DNA of 64,000 bases from the NCBI GenBank assembly GCA_012845835.1, contig JABAKD010000025.1, positions 9,739,779 to 9,803,778 on the forward strand. The letters are read 5' to 3'. Source of the stretch: Undaria pinnatifida. Lineage: Eukaryota; Sar; Phaeophyceae; Laminariales; Alariaceae. Position numbers and translations under genes: made by a program. A model generated the notes under the pieces. The model was not told the DNA's origin and did not search any database. It worked only from the letters and a program-made list of their open reading frames with translations. Below, piece by piece: positions 22,181-32,549 of this stretch (its first letter is position 1; every line of letters begins with the position of its first letter).

Positions 22181-23480
22181 CGGTGATGCATGTTCCTCGT
22201 GCCCTTCCAACCCCGCTTGTCCTCCCCTGTGCGTGCCGGGCCTTGCCGCGTCTTTTACCCAGGTTTTTCGTGTACGGTCCTCGTCGCGCTCCCCCCCTCT
22301 GTTCTGTACGTGGCCCCGCGGTGCCCTTTCCCCGCTGTTTCACGTCCGTCTCCCACAGCGCACAGCCCGCCTGTTTTGTGCTCGGCCCCGCCGCGCCCTT
22401 TCATCCTCGTTCTGTGCCTGGCCTAATTACGTCATCCCCGTCTCTTTTCATTCGCGGGAAGGCTGCGCGCCGCCCACCCCGTTTCCTCCGCGCCCGTGAT
22501 CCCGCCATTCCATGTGCGTCCCAGTTTCCGCGCCCTCACCCTCCCTGGGATGCCCTCCCTACCCGTGCCTTCCTCCCATCTCCCAGTTCTCCACCTTTTC
22601 CATGCGCGGCCACGTGAGGCTTGCCTCTCTCGTTCTGCCGGACTTTGTACCTCGCCCCCGTTATTTTGTGCGCGGTCCTACCGCACATTTGCCCCCGCGA
22701 TCCCTGCGCTTAGTTCCGTGCGCAGCCCCACCGTGGTTCGCTCGCCTCCATCTGTGCCGCCACGCACTTATCTCCTGGATGCCGTGCACGGCTGTCCCTC
22801 CACTCCTTCCCTCAATATGTGCGGCCCAGCCGCGCATTTGCGCCCGCCGTGTTGTACACGGTCCCGCCGCGTATTTCTCGTCCGCGATGAAGGAGGCCCC
22901 GCCATTGACTTTTTCCGCCCGATCCGCCCACGGTCTCGTCGTGCGCCGTACCACCAAACTTGAGCGCGGCGCCGCAACGCACTTGCTCCTCGTCGTTTCG
23001 CTCACCCCCCCCCAAGCCTCCTTTCGACCGCAAACGTGCTGCGCACTCGTCCCCCCCGGCCTCGCTTCGTGCGTGGCGCCACCGCGCACTAACCCCCTCA
23101 GCATCGTTTTGTGAGTTTCCCCCCGGCGCACGCACCCCTGCGGCCTCGAGGTTTGCGCGGCCCAGCCGCGCATTCACCCCTCCATCCTCGAGTCGTGCGT
23201 GGCCACACCGCGCACTCACCCCCCCCGGCCTCGTTTCGTTCGCGGCCACACTGCCCACTCACCCCCACGGTCCAAATGTGTGCGCGGCGCTGCCGCGCAC
23301 TCACAACGCCGTCCTCGGATCGTGCGTAGCCCGACCGCGCACTCAAGCGGCACTGCTAGTTTCGCGCGCGGAACTGCCGTGAACCTATCCCCCCAGCCTC
23401 GAGTCGTGCAAGGCCCCGCCGAGCACTCACCGTCTCAGCCCCGTTTCGCACGTGGCCCCGCCGCAAAGGACGCTAAAGGG
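22180..23480. repeat. GC-rich minisatellite, period about 42 bp
   Basis: Imperfect units of about 42 bp recur, containing GTGCGCGGCCCCGCCGCGCA and TCACCCCC followed by CCTCG. The spacing is clearest from 23140 to 23460, where TGCGCGGCC, TGCGTGGCC and TTCGCGGCC follow at close to 42-bp steps. Because 42 is divisible by three, long open frames occur in several frames of both strands, for example 22512-23114 on + and 22661-23173 on -. I see no reason to call any of them a gene. Confidence 0.75.
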
Positions 23481-23484
23481 CTTA

Positions 23485-24000
23485 ACCGTTTGGCCGTGAT
23501 GAAAATACGGCTTGAGTCCTTGACGGAACTGATACCATGTTTTTTTTGGTACTGACGATAGTGTAGGGCACACCCTGTTTACACAAATATTCCAGCCTCT
23601 GCCCAGAAATATGATATCCAACATTGGTGACGCATACAATGACACGGAAAACCGGCACTATGCAACCAGAGAAACATTGAGCGAGGAACCACGACAGTCG
23701 TAGCATGGATGTTCAAAAGGTACATGATATGTTTCGGGTTGTTGATATAATTTGCAGCAAACACTGTAGTGGTGCTTGTGCAGCGGCAACGACAGTGGCA
23801 GCCAATGATATCAATGAACGGTCGGTCAAGGGAAAACGGTCAGCGATCAAAAGTGTCAAACCGATCGTTCCACACAAAACCTAGTAGCTTGGCCCACCTC
23901 ATTGTAACGTATTGGAACCCCACGGATGAGGGCGCGAAAATCCCGTCTCCTGGCATTGTTGCTGGCAGCACGTCTGCAACTTACCTAATGTTTCTGCTCG
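23485..24000 (+). repeat. About 500-bp flank element, copy 2
   Basis: It is in direct orientation to 20205-20715 and roughly 80 percent alike by eye (GCAGCGGCAACGACAGTGGC, ATCGTTCCACAC, GGCATTGTTGCTGGCAGCAC). The pair brackets the C-rich insertion. Confidence 0.75.
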
Positions 24001-25435
24001 TAACACAGTTGCACCTACGTGATACACCAAATAATTGCCTTGGAATTTGTTGTGGGGAAACATATATGAACTGAAGTTCTAACCGCGCAAATCATATTTC
24101 GGTTTTTAGTCACTTAGTACATAGTTTGCGTCAGTCGCCAATTTTCTATACTCAATAGTGTTCTTCGTTTTATTAAAGCATCAACTCTGGAAACTTCAAC
24201 AAATTCGAGAAGTTTCATTTTTCAAGATTTGGCGACACATGTATAATGCATATGTGTGGCTCGCACGAGTCAATGTATGTTGTCTTCATATTAATCCGCT
24301 CTTTTAACCCAGCGACATTGCCACTGTACACCCAGGGTCCGTGCTAATATAAAAAAATATATATATACATACTACGTAACGTATGTTGACATGAAAGTAT
24401 TTTCTGTTTGCAAGGGAAAAATAAATCCGGAGAAGAAAAAAAAAGAACAACTAGAGCGTGCGGCCTGTCTGCCCTGTTTGTTTTGAACAAAATAGAAAAG
24501 AGTAAATTCTTCAACACGGACGGTGACACTCCTTCATAGCATACTCTAACGTTTAGTTTTCTGAAAGACTTATGATACAGTGAACAATGGCTCTACGTTT
24601 AGTTTGGTACACCTTGATATTATCTGACAGAAGAGTTATAGGATTAGCTTACGGTCAACACAAAACTCCTATGTACAATATCTACCTGCCAGGCGGAAGC
24701 ACGAACTGGAAGAAATGGGCCAGGAAGCACTTACTTCATCCACAACAAATGGAAATTGTGATGTTCAGGGTTTACGTGCGTCGAGGCCAAACCGCATGGA
24801 TTTCTCGCCATTGTTCCTGTGGTTCTTCCTATTTTGTATCCGAATAGCAGTATGCGCCACGACAGGTCGGTTGTCTTCAAGCCTCTGCCGCTCTCTCGCA
24901 GGTCAAGGTGGGCGGAAGAAAGATACTGGATGAATGGATGGATGGGTGGGAAATTCATGTGCACCCACGCTTTTCTGTTATTGGTGTGTGTTTGTCCAAT
25001 GCTGTGGGAAACAAATGCCGTGTGCCACCACCTACAAGGGAGTTGTAGATCATTATACATTGACACTCCGGGCGTTAACGTCGGGACCATTTTGTGCACG
25101 TTTTTTTCACCGAACGTTACCTATCTTGACTCCCGAAGTAATGTATTGTGCTTGACTTAAGCTTTAGGAGAGCCTATGATGCTATTGCACAAAATTCCAA
25201 GTGTATGTTATGTAGTACACGACCAACGCTACGATATTGTGGTGTCATACCCCCGTTTGTTTTCTAACGGGTTTGAACTAGCATACTTGGGCGAATGAGT
25301 CTATTATAGCTCACGGACAACCAATTTGGTCGAGTTGTTGAGCACAGCGTAGATTGCCGTTCCATTGTAAATTCTCGTCGAAATAGCTAAACAATAAACA
25401 GCAAAGCGCTCAACACCCCCAAGGAACAGGTTGGT
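24001..25435. other. Spacer, nothing recognised
   Basis: It is AT-rich sequence with no repeat family, RNA gene or convincing open frame seen. Confidence 0.5.
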
Positions 25436-26010
25436 GGATCACTCGCGCGAGTGATCCCGAGCATCCATATGGTATTTATCAGGGAAATTGTTTTGAAGTC
25501 GTACTTTCAGAACCTGGGCCTTAAGTGGGGTATCGGAGTCTGTACCTAACGCGTACCTAACGCTTAGGTACCGTGTCGGGATATAGGAGTTCCTAATGTA
25601 CCTACACCTCAGGTAAGAAACTGACGTCGTCCACACGGTCGTACCTGTATTCAGGTACGTTTTCGACGGGTGCACCTATACCCGGGGAGCCATTGGGATG
25701 ACATACCGACCGTACCCAAAACATAAGTACTGCATCGAGGTTCGTACCTAACGAACCCAACACCAATGTAACGTGTCGGGATCCGTACACCTAACGTACC
25801 TGGTGACACTCCTAGAAAATTGAAGCAGGTTATTTGTTCGTCCCCAGGCTTGCACCTAAACCTGGGTCTTTGGTCCATTGGAATACCCATACCCAGGTAA
25901 GTAGTTCAGCCGAGTGCGTAACGGTTGTAAAACTTGGGCACGGCATTGTGGTCCGCATCTAACGTACATAACGTTTTGGAAAGGTAACAAGGCCCACACC
26001 ACACGTTTAT
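25436..26010. repeat. GTACCTAACG satellite-like repeat, block 1
   Basis: A perfect 22-bp palindrome (GGATCACTCGCGCGAGTGATCC, 25436-25457; 22 bases as two 11-base arms) precedes irregular repeats of GTACCTAACG, GTGTCGGGAT / ATCGAGGT, CCTATACCCGGGGAG and CCCAAAACATAAGTAC. The same words recur at 61560-61980 and 62880-63330. The unit seems to be about 150-200 bp but is too diverged to set by eye. Confidence 0.65.
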
Positions 26011-26574
26011 AAGCGTCCGCTACTTGTATATTCCCGGGTATTTTACCCGGGCATAGCTACGTACGTACCTTATCTAAAACATGCCCTTGCCGATTTTGGT
26101 AGTATACTCTTCCCGTAAACGTGTCATAATAATCCAGCGATCACAGTGATGAAACACCTACGACTTTGTCCGCATCAATGTACTAAATAAGCAGGCTACC
26201 TATATATACAAACGCTTTCTTTAACCCCCCCCCCTTCTTGAACCCTAGCCTCACTCTGTATTTGGATTTAACCCACACCGTGTAGCAAAAAAATGAATTC
26301 ACACAATGTCAAACTATGAAGAGCAACGGTATTATAAGTGTATAAAAGTACCGCTACAGCCCATAGTTGACAAGGCTGGCTACTGCATGTTCATCTTCAA
26401 GGGTAAATATGCATTTAACCATACTTGACAAAAGCCGCGAGGGGAAACGTGGAAATTCCCAAACGTCCGGCGCAACTTCGTTATTAGCCCCCAGAAGCAG
26501 TTTTCTCGCGTACATAAATACGTTTTGCAGGTATACACAATAGCCCCCCCCCCCTCCCTCTCAACCACTGTAAA
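26011..26574. other. Spacer, nothing recognised
   Basis: Apart from short C-runs (26226, 26546) no feature was seen. Confidence 0.45.
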
Positions 26575-27005
26575 CCATTCTGTATTTGAAAACACCACCC
26601 TGAAACAACACTATAACGAAGTCCAGAACGTGAACCGAAACACACACGCGCGTCGCGTAGAAACAACCATGAGGACACAAAATAATGTGTATTCGAAAAC
26701 ACCACTCTGATGCAAAACGATAACGAAGTCTAGAACATCAACCAAAAGGTATACGTGTAGCAACAACCACGCGGACACGAAATATATGTAGTGTAGAACA
26801 TCAACCAAAACATGTACGTGCAGCAACAACCACGCGGAAATACCACTTTGAAACAATACGCTAACGAAGTATTCTAGAACATTAACCAAAACACATACGT
26901 GTAGCAACAACCACGCGGAAAGCACCACTTTGAAACAATACGATAACGAAGTCTAGAACATCAACCAAAACATACACATGTAGCGAAAACCACGCGGACA
27001 CACGA
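26575..27005. repeat. Irregular tandem repeat with GTAGCAACAACCACGCGGA
   Basis: Five units carry TCTAGAACATCAACCAAAAC and GTAGCAACAACCACGCGGA, at steps of roughly 64 to 108 bp (anchors near 26619, 26727, 26791, 26868, 26949). Some units add ACCACTTTGAAACAATACG. The - strand gives repeated SAWLLLHV-like peptides, which are a by-product of the repeat. Confidence 0.75.
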
Positions 27006-27739
27006 AACACTAAAACCCCATATACGTCTACATTCGAAACCCAGTCAAAAGATGGAACCCATACGATATACCCTGGGTTCCAAATTGAGGCCCCTACGAG
27101 TCAGAAACATCACATAGTCTACATATTGTCTTTACACAAACCTAAAATGCGTCAAAACTGCTTGTTGCCGAATGAAATGTTTATCAAGAACGCAGGAACA
27201 TAACGAGAGACGGGGTAATCGCAGCAGTGCAAATCATTATAGCATTCGCCCACCACATCACCTCCTTTGCAATTGATTTTGGGTATCAGCGGACTGGGTC
27301 CAACCCATGCCCGTAATGTCTTAGGTGGAGTGAGGAGCGGTAGTGAAAATCAAGTGCGCTGCACGATAACCCGTTCCTTACCGTCGGTATACTGAACAAT
27401 CTTCGGTCCGCGTCTTCTCTGTGTCAGGTGTGTGAGGATTTTCTTTGTCGTTTTCAAGCAAGCGGTTGCGTTGGCATATACTACCTGGCTTGATGAAAAT
27501 GAAAGGAGCACCACTCAGCGATCATCTACTACACGTTAAAACATGTTTTCATGAGCACCACTAACAAGAGCACCATACATGGACGCAACATCTACGGGAC
27601 CACAACATCTTCGACGACAAAAAAAACAGGACGTATAATTGTACTCTATATATTAATGTGAGAAAGAAGCACAGACAGATATGTTAACACTGTGTAAACC
27701 ACACGACCAACCTATTACGCAGGGTATTTCGTGCCTCCA
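27006..27739. other. Spacer, nothing recognised
   Basis: No repeat, RNA or coding feature could be supported here. Confidence 0.45.
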
Positions 27740-28300
27740 TCCGTTTAAATGATTGCCTGGCAACCTCTACCATACGAAACGCAGTAGCATATGCCTAAGG
27801 AAGTAATGTCACCCTCGCGTGCAATAGTGGTGACATCGCATGCCTACGTGAGACAACCTCTACCAAGCAAAGTAGAATATGCCTGACGAAGTGAAGTCAC
27901 CCTCGTGTTCAATAGTGGTGACAACGCATGCCCACCTCGCCGCATTATTCGTAAGATGTATCTCTGTCGTAGGATTGGCGACCTCAGAGCCCCACATCGG
28001 CACGGTAAAAATCATGGGCGTGAAATCGCACATTTGAGACAATAGTAGTTTGAAAAGGAATCACAGGCAGATACGTTAAAATTGCGGTAAACCACACCAC
28101 CGACCCATAACGTAGGGTATTTCGTACATACTGTCTGCATGGTCGCCTCCCAACCTATGCCAAGCGAAGTACGAGGAAACGTAATTGAGGGCGTGTACAC
28201 CAAGCGTTCCTATCAAAACACTGACGATTCGCATTTTTTTCATCTCGTGCTCAATGGCGGTGACATTGCATGACCACATGACCTCGCCTGTTGTATTTGG
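27740..28300. repeat. Diverged repeats with AATAGTGGTGACA
   Basis: Units at about 27750-27845, 27846-27935 and 28130-28275 share CAACCTCTACCA, ATATGCCTAA/GACGAAGT, GTCACCCTCGTG and CAATAGTGGTGACA followed by GCATG. They are two adjacent copies and one displaced copy. Confidence 0.6.
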
Positions 28301-28499
28301 CAATACGTATCTCTTTCTTATAACTAGCGACGTCAGAAAATAATGGTAATTACAAATATTCTATCTTCCGATCCATGTACAAAACAAGTGATGAAGATTA
28401 ACACGTTGTTTACTACACCTAAACACTGGGTTGCATATTGCATCTAACATCAAACCTTCTAGAATAGTAAACATTACCAGGCAGATGATACATTTGGAT

Positions 28500-29690
28500 A
28501 CCTTCTTGCTACAACCATCAGATTCATGCCCTTTAAGGATTTATAGTTTCCGCGCACATATTAAAATCCCCCCCCCCCCCCCCCCCGATCCCTCTTGTTC
28601 AAACGCCCCACCCATTTCCTACCCCCTTCCCCGATATCTCTCCCCCCCAAACCCTTCCTTTTTTTTTTTTTTCGTTGCCCAGTTTGTTCAAACGCCCCAC
28701 TTACAATCGGAAACGGCCAAAGTAATAAACACCTCTACGCAGCTGACATCACGTCATTATCTCTCTAACCATCCATGACGTTTTTTTCAATCCCCCCCCC
28801 CCCCCCCCCTTCAACGCCCCCTCCTTTCCCACCACCCGCACGATCGCCTAGACCTAGCACCACGCGTATAACAAGCTCCTACATATCTTTGATCGCACAG
28901 CCGGAGTGTATTTGAATATTATATGTGACCTAAACCTCTCCAAAAACCTTTCCCTCCGCCCCCCCCCCCCCCCCCCCCCCCCGCTCTCCCTTGCTCAAAC
29001 GCCTCACCTAAGATTGAAATCCGCCATAGTAATAATTTCTTCCAAGGACTGAATATCACCTCATTATCTTTCTAAAACCATCTATGCCCCTGGTCCCCCC
29101 CCGGCCGCCCCCTCCCCCCCCCCGCGCCCCCAACGCCCCCTCCTTCCCCACCACCCACACCATCGCCTAGACCTAGCACCATACGTATAGCAAACCCCTA
29201 CATATATGCCACTAAAAGCCCCTCCTTCCCCCCCTCTACCCCCCCCCCGCCCTCCACCCCCCCCACCCCCCCCCACCGCCTACCCCCCCGCCCCCCCACC
29301 CCACCTCACCCCCAGCCCCTCGAACACTTCGTCCCCTACTCACTAGTTGTACGACTTACAGGATATACATGATAACCTGGTGCATTATTTTCAAACCGTC
29401 ACATTTATCCCCTTAAAAGAATGTATGGTTTCCACGCACAGATTGAGCTGCCCCACCCGCCCCGCCCCGCCTCCCATGATAACCTGGTGCATTTCCCAAA
29501 ACAGTCAGGTTTATCCCTTTGAAGCATTTATAGTTTCCACACACAAATTGAGCTGCCCCGGCCGTCCCCCCCCCCCTCCCGCAAACCCCCCTTCCCCTTC
29601 CCGCCCCCCTCTCCCCCCACCCCGCTCCCTTTTGATCAAAGCCAGCACCCCACGTCCTTTAAACCTCCGCCCTCCCCTCACCGGTTATCA
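28500..29690 (-). repeat. C-rich array related to the CAGCTGTGAG repeat
   Basis: Modules with CCTTTAAGGATTTATAGTTT, CGCGCACA, long C-runs (28568-28586, 28792-28809, 28959-28982, 29213-29300) and CTTGTTCAAACGCC alternate. They resemble the inner part of the dispersed repeat read on the - strand (TTTTGATCAAAGC, GATTTATAGCTTAC). The array ends where a full reverse copy begins. Nothing is coding. Confidence 0.6.
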
Positions 29691-29985
29691 GACTTACAGG
29701 AGTCACTTGATAAACGGATGCATTTCCTTCCACAGCAGTCAGATTTTGTCCCCCTCAGAAACGGGTTTTACAGTTTCCGCGCACAGACTGACTAACATCA
29801 CCCTGTTGACCATGGTACAAGCTACACTACTGTAGTTGTAAGGGGAGTCGCAGACCTATATGCTTAATGAGGACACACAACCCTTAATTCCCGCGATCGG
29901 AGTATCACACACAGCTTGCAAAGATGAGTTTCGAGAAAATCTTCGATCTCACAGCTGGAATGTATTTTTCCATTTTTATATTATT
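29690..29985 (-). repeat. CAGCTGTGAG dispersed repeat, reverse copy
   Basis: Read on the + strand, it runs CAGATTTTGTCCCCCTCAGA, GTTTCCGCGCACAGACTGAC, CATCACCCTGTTGACC, CGATCGGAGTATCACACACA and ends CTCACAGCTGGAATGTAT. It is complete at its outer end. Confidence 0.8.
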
Positions 29986-29999
29986 TCATTTTGTAATCT

Positions 30000-31030
30000 A
30001 TACTCGAAGTTCGCACTGCAAGCTACGGGTAAGGCCCTGGGATGGCCTCAAAATCCCCTGAACGGAAGAAATATCCTTCATGATAAGAATATATATACCT
30101 AAAAAAATTATAGTACACTCCAGCTGTGAGATCGAATATTTTGTCGAATCTCATCTTTGCAAGCTGTGTGTGATACTCCGATCGCGCGTATTACGGGTTG
30201 TGTGTCCTCATCATCAAGGATATAGGTCGGCTTATATATAGTCCATATATACCTGGTGTACAACTGGCTGAAATACCTGGTAGGCGTCATATAGGCATGG
30301 GTTTGATTTTATCATCATGTGGACCGTGGGATATAAAGTGAGAAGAAGTTGAATGCTCGCACACCAAAAGACACTGAATGAAGGGAGAACTTGACGGGAG
30401 TACAAAAAGGTACACCTGAATCAATGCGTCTGTCCACTGAAAAATGGTCACAATGTCGAAGGACAAACATCACACGGAGGTGATGAAATGTTATATAAAA
30501 GCAGGTATCGACCAATAGGCAGGCCCGCCCCGCTCACTCGCCGGAAACATAATTTCTGGTCTCACGATTATACGTCCGCCAAAACATTTATTTCTCTTTG
30601 GTGCACTATATAATTTCAACGTGTTCCACGGGATACCACGCATGAATATTCCGACGCTATATTTACTGATACCACGCATGAATATTAGCCCGGATCCTTC
30701 GGCCATCTGCTGCCGATGGGTCTTGAAATTCCGACAGCCGATTGTTTTCTGGCCGATACTTTTATTTTACTATGTATGGGCAGTAGGGTACGTAGTGGTA
30801 TGGGTATGCATTACGTTTAAAAATGAAAATATACTCCAGCCGTGAGGTCGAACATTTTGTCGAAACTCATCTTTGCAAGCTGTGTGTGATTCTCCGATCG
30901 CGCGTATTGCGGGTTGTGGTCCTCATTAGGGATATAGGTCGGCGACTCCCCTTGCCACTATATTGTTGCTATCAGGGTCAACAGGGTGATGCTAGTCAGT
31001 CTGTCAGCGGAAACTATATAACCTATATTA
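30000..31030 (+). repeat. Two partial CAGCTGTGAG repeats and unit-flank sequence
   Basis: Partial copies lie at 30105-30235 and 30825-31025. Between them, 30010-30080 (GGTAAGGCCCTGGGATGGCC) matches 3155-3200, and 30685-30740 matches 3895-3950. This places the left edge of the duplicated unit at or before about 30000. Confidence 0.65.
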
Positions 31031-32223
31031 TCTCACGCCGGGGGTGCAGCACACATTAAGTCATACGTTTCATAACTCCATACATGATTAACTCAATGTG
31101 TACAACACCCGAAACATGACTTCAAAGACATTCGTTTCCGCGAGCTGTGACCAAGATATATATATATATATATGTGTGTATGTGCTACTACAGTAGTCGT
31201 CTTAAAGGAATATGGCTCGTGTAATTCCCACACATACCGCTAGGTCTCCACTTGGGGAAATTAGCAGGTCAGATCGGTCAAATCGGTCACAAACACTTAC
31301 TTGACCGAACACTGCAACCCCCACAAGCGAGCGATGAGTCATACCAACTATGCCGCTTAAGGGGAGTGGCATGATCTCGATGATACCGACATCGGCAATT
31401 ACCGAAACTGACGTTTCAGAGACCAGCTTCGAAAAAAGACATAAGAGAGTTCGCTATTATTATTGATAATAGCATAAAAACATGGCTGGATGGGGCATTG
31501 CTTGCATTGTGGACCATTGCACATTCTTATCATCCCGTTTATTCTTTCGGCGTGGGGTGAAGAAAAATGTCGCTCCACCAGAAAAAGAAAGGGAATTGCG
31601 TTTATATATATGACACGAAAATTGTTCAGTAGAGCGTGTGAGCACAAACAAGATCACATAGGGGCAAACAGCGGAACTTAATCGAGGCGTACATCGGGGA
31701 GCAAGACCCCAACCTTCGTCACCATCCATATCCCACCCCCGTCTGAGAGGCGCGGAATGCTCCGAGCTCACCACAAAACTGCTACCCTTCCTGGCGAGCA
31801 TGGAGAGCTCTGGTTCACGCTTTAGTATCCCACAGAGGCCGACGACGCAGCATCTCCTATCCCCCTTTTTAAGCCACCCACCATACGCTGAGGTTTTAGG
31901 TCCCCACCGGCGCTGAAATAATTCCCGGCTCCCCCTCCCTTCCCCTTCCCCCCTCCCTCGCCCCCTTCGGAGCACTCTTCCGACCGCCTAGCTTTTTACT
32001 CCCTCCAGATCACACAAACAACAACCACCACCACGAGTGGTCTCTTCACGAAGAATTAGTGAAAACACATCAAACGTGAAAAGGTGGGTCAACCCTACAT
32101 CGTGTGAGGTTGATCAAATCATCTGCTTCTTCTCTTTGCTCTTCTTCTTTTGTCGTAGATACTAAAAACAGAGGTAAAGCTACGTCAATAAAGTTGGCAG
32201 TCGCAGGCGGTACCACCAGCAGC
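31031..32223 (+). other. 5' flank of the epimerase pseudogene
   Basis: A TA microsatellite lies at 31151-31171. From about 31540 the sequence follows 4200-4948 of unit B up to the lost start. No promoter element was assigned. No in-frame ATG precedes the leader-encoding stretch in its own frame. Confidence 0.6.
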
Positions 32224-32549
32224 GTAACGACGACGAAAACATCAGCCCTCAAACGTGTCGCGGCTCTGGGTCTGCTTCTCGCCAGCGAGTTCGCCGGTGC
32301 CGCCGATACTGCCTCGCCAAACAACGCGATACTTCTGTCTCCGTGCGATACTCTTCGGGATCAGAGCGCCTCTACCTCGAGTCCAGTTCCGGTGGTGGCT
32401 GTTTCACACTGGAAGAGGTTTGGAAAGGTCTAAGCGGCAAGGCTCAGCTATACGCGGTGGAGTCCGATACGGGCGACGTGAGCAAGACCGAGACTGGAAC
32501 CTGGCCGTTGACGGAGAGCCTGTACGTTGAAGACGGTGTAACCCTGCAG
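32224..32549 (+). pseudogene. Gene 2 exon 1 remnant: start lost, 25-base deletion
   Basis: It aligns with 4949-5299. The first codon is GTA instead of ATG. The leader-encoding segment (LKRVAALGLLLASEF) stays open in one frame until about 32335, where 25 bases found in gene 1, including the first cysteine codon, are absent. The rest (RYSSGSERLYLESSSGGGC onward) continues in another frame to the donor CAG|GTCAGT. Confidence 0.9.

Noticed and set aside
22512-23114. 200-residue open frame on the + strand
   Set aside because: It lies within the 42-bp GC-rich minisatellite, which leaves several frames open on both strands; no domain is seen.
20205-24000. Calling the 500-bp direct repeats LTRs
   Set aside because: No TG...CA ends, primer-binding site or retroelement protein was found, and the element also occurs as part of the epimerase unit flank.
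28500-29690. CRISPR-like or immunity-type repeat array
   Set aside because: The repeats are C-runs and diverged modules without regular spacers, in a eukaryotic nuclear context.
32104-32433. Rescue of the gene 2 start by an upstream frame
   Set aside because: The leader-encoding frame extends upstream to 32104 but has no ATG, and it is still shifted by the 25-base deletion.
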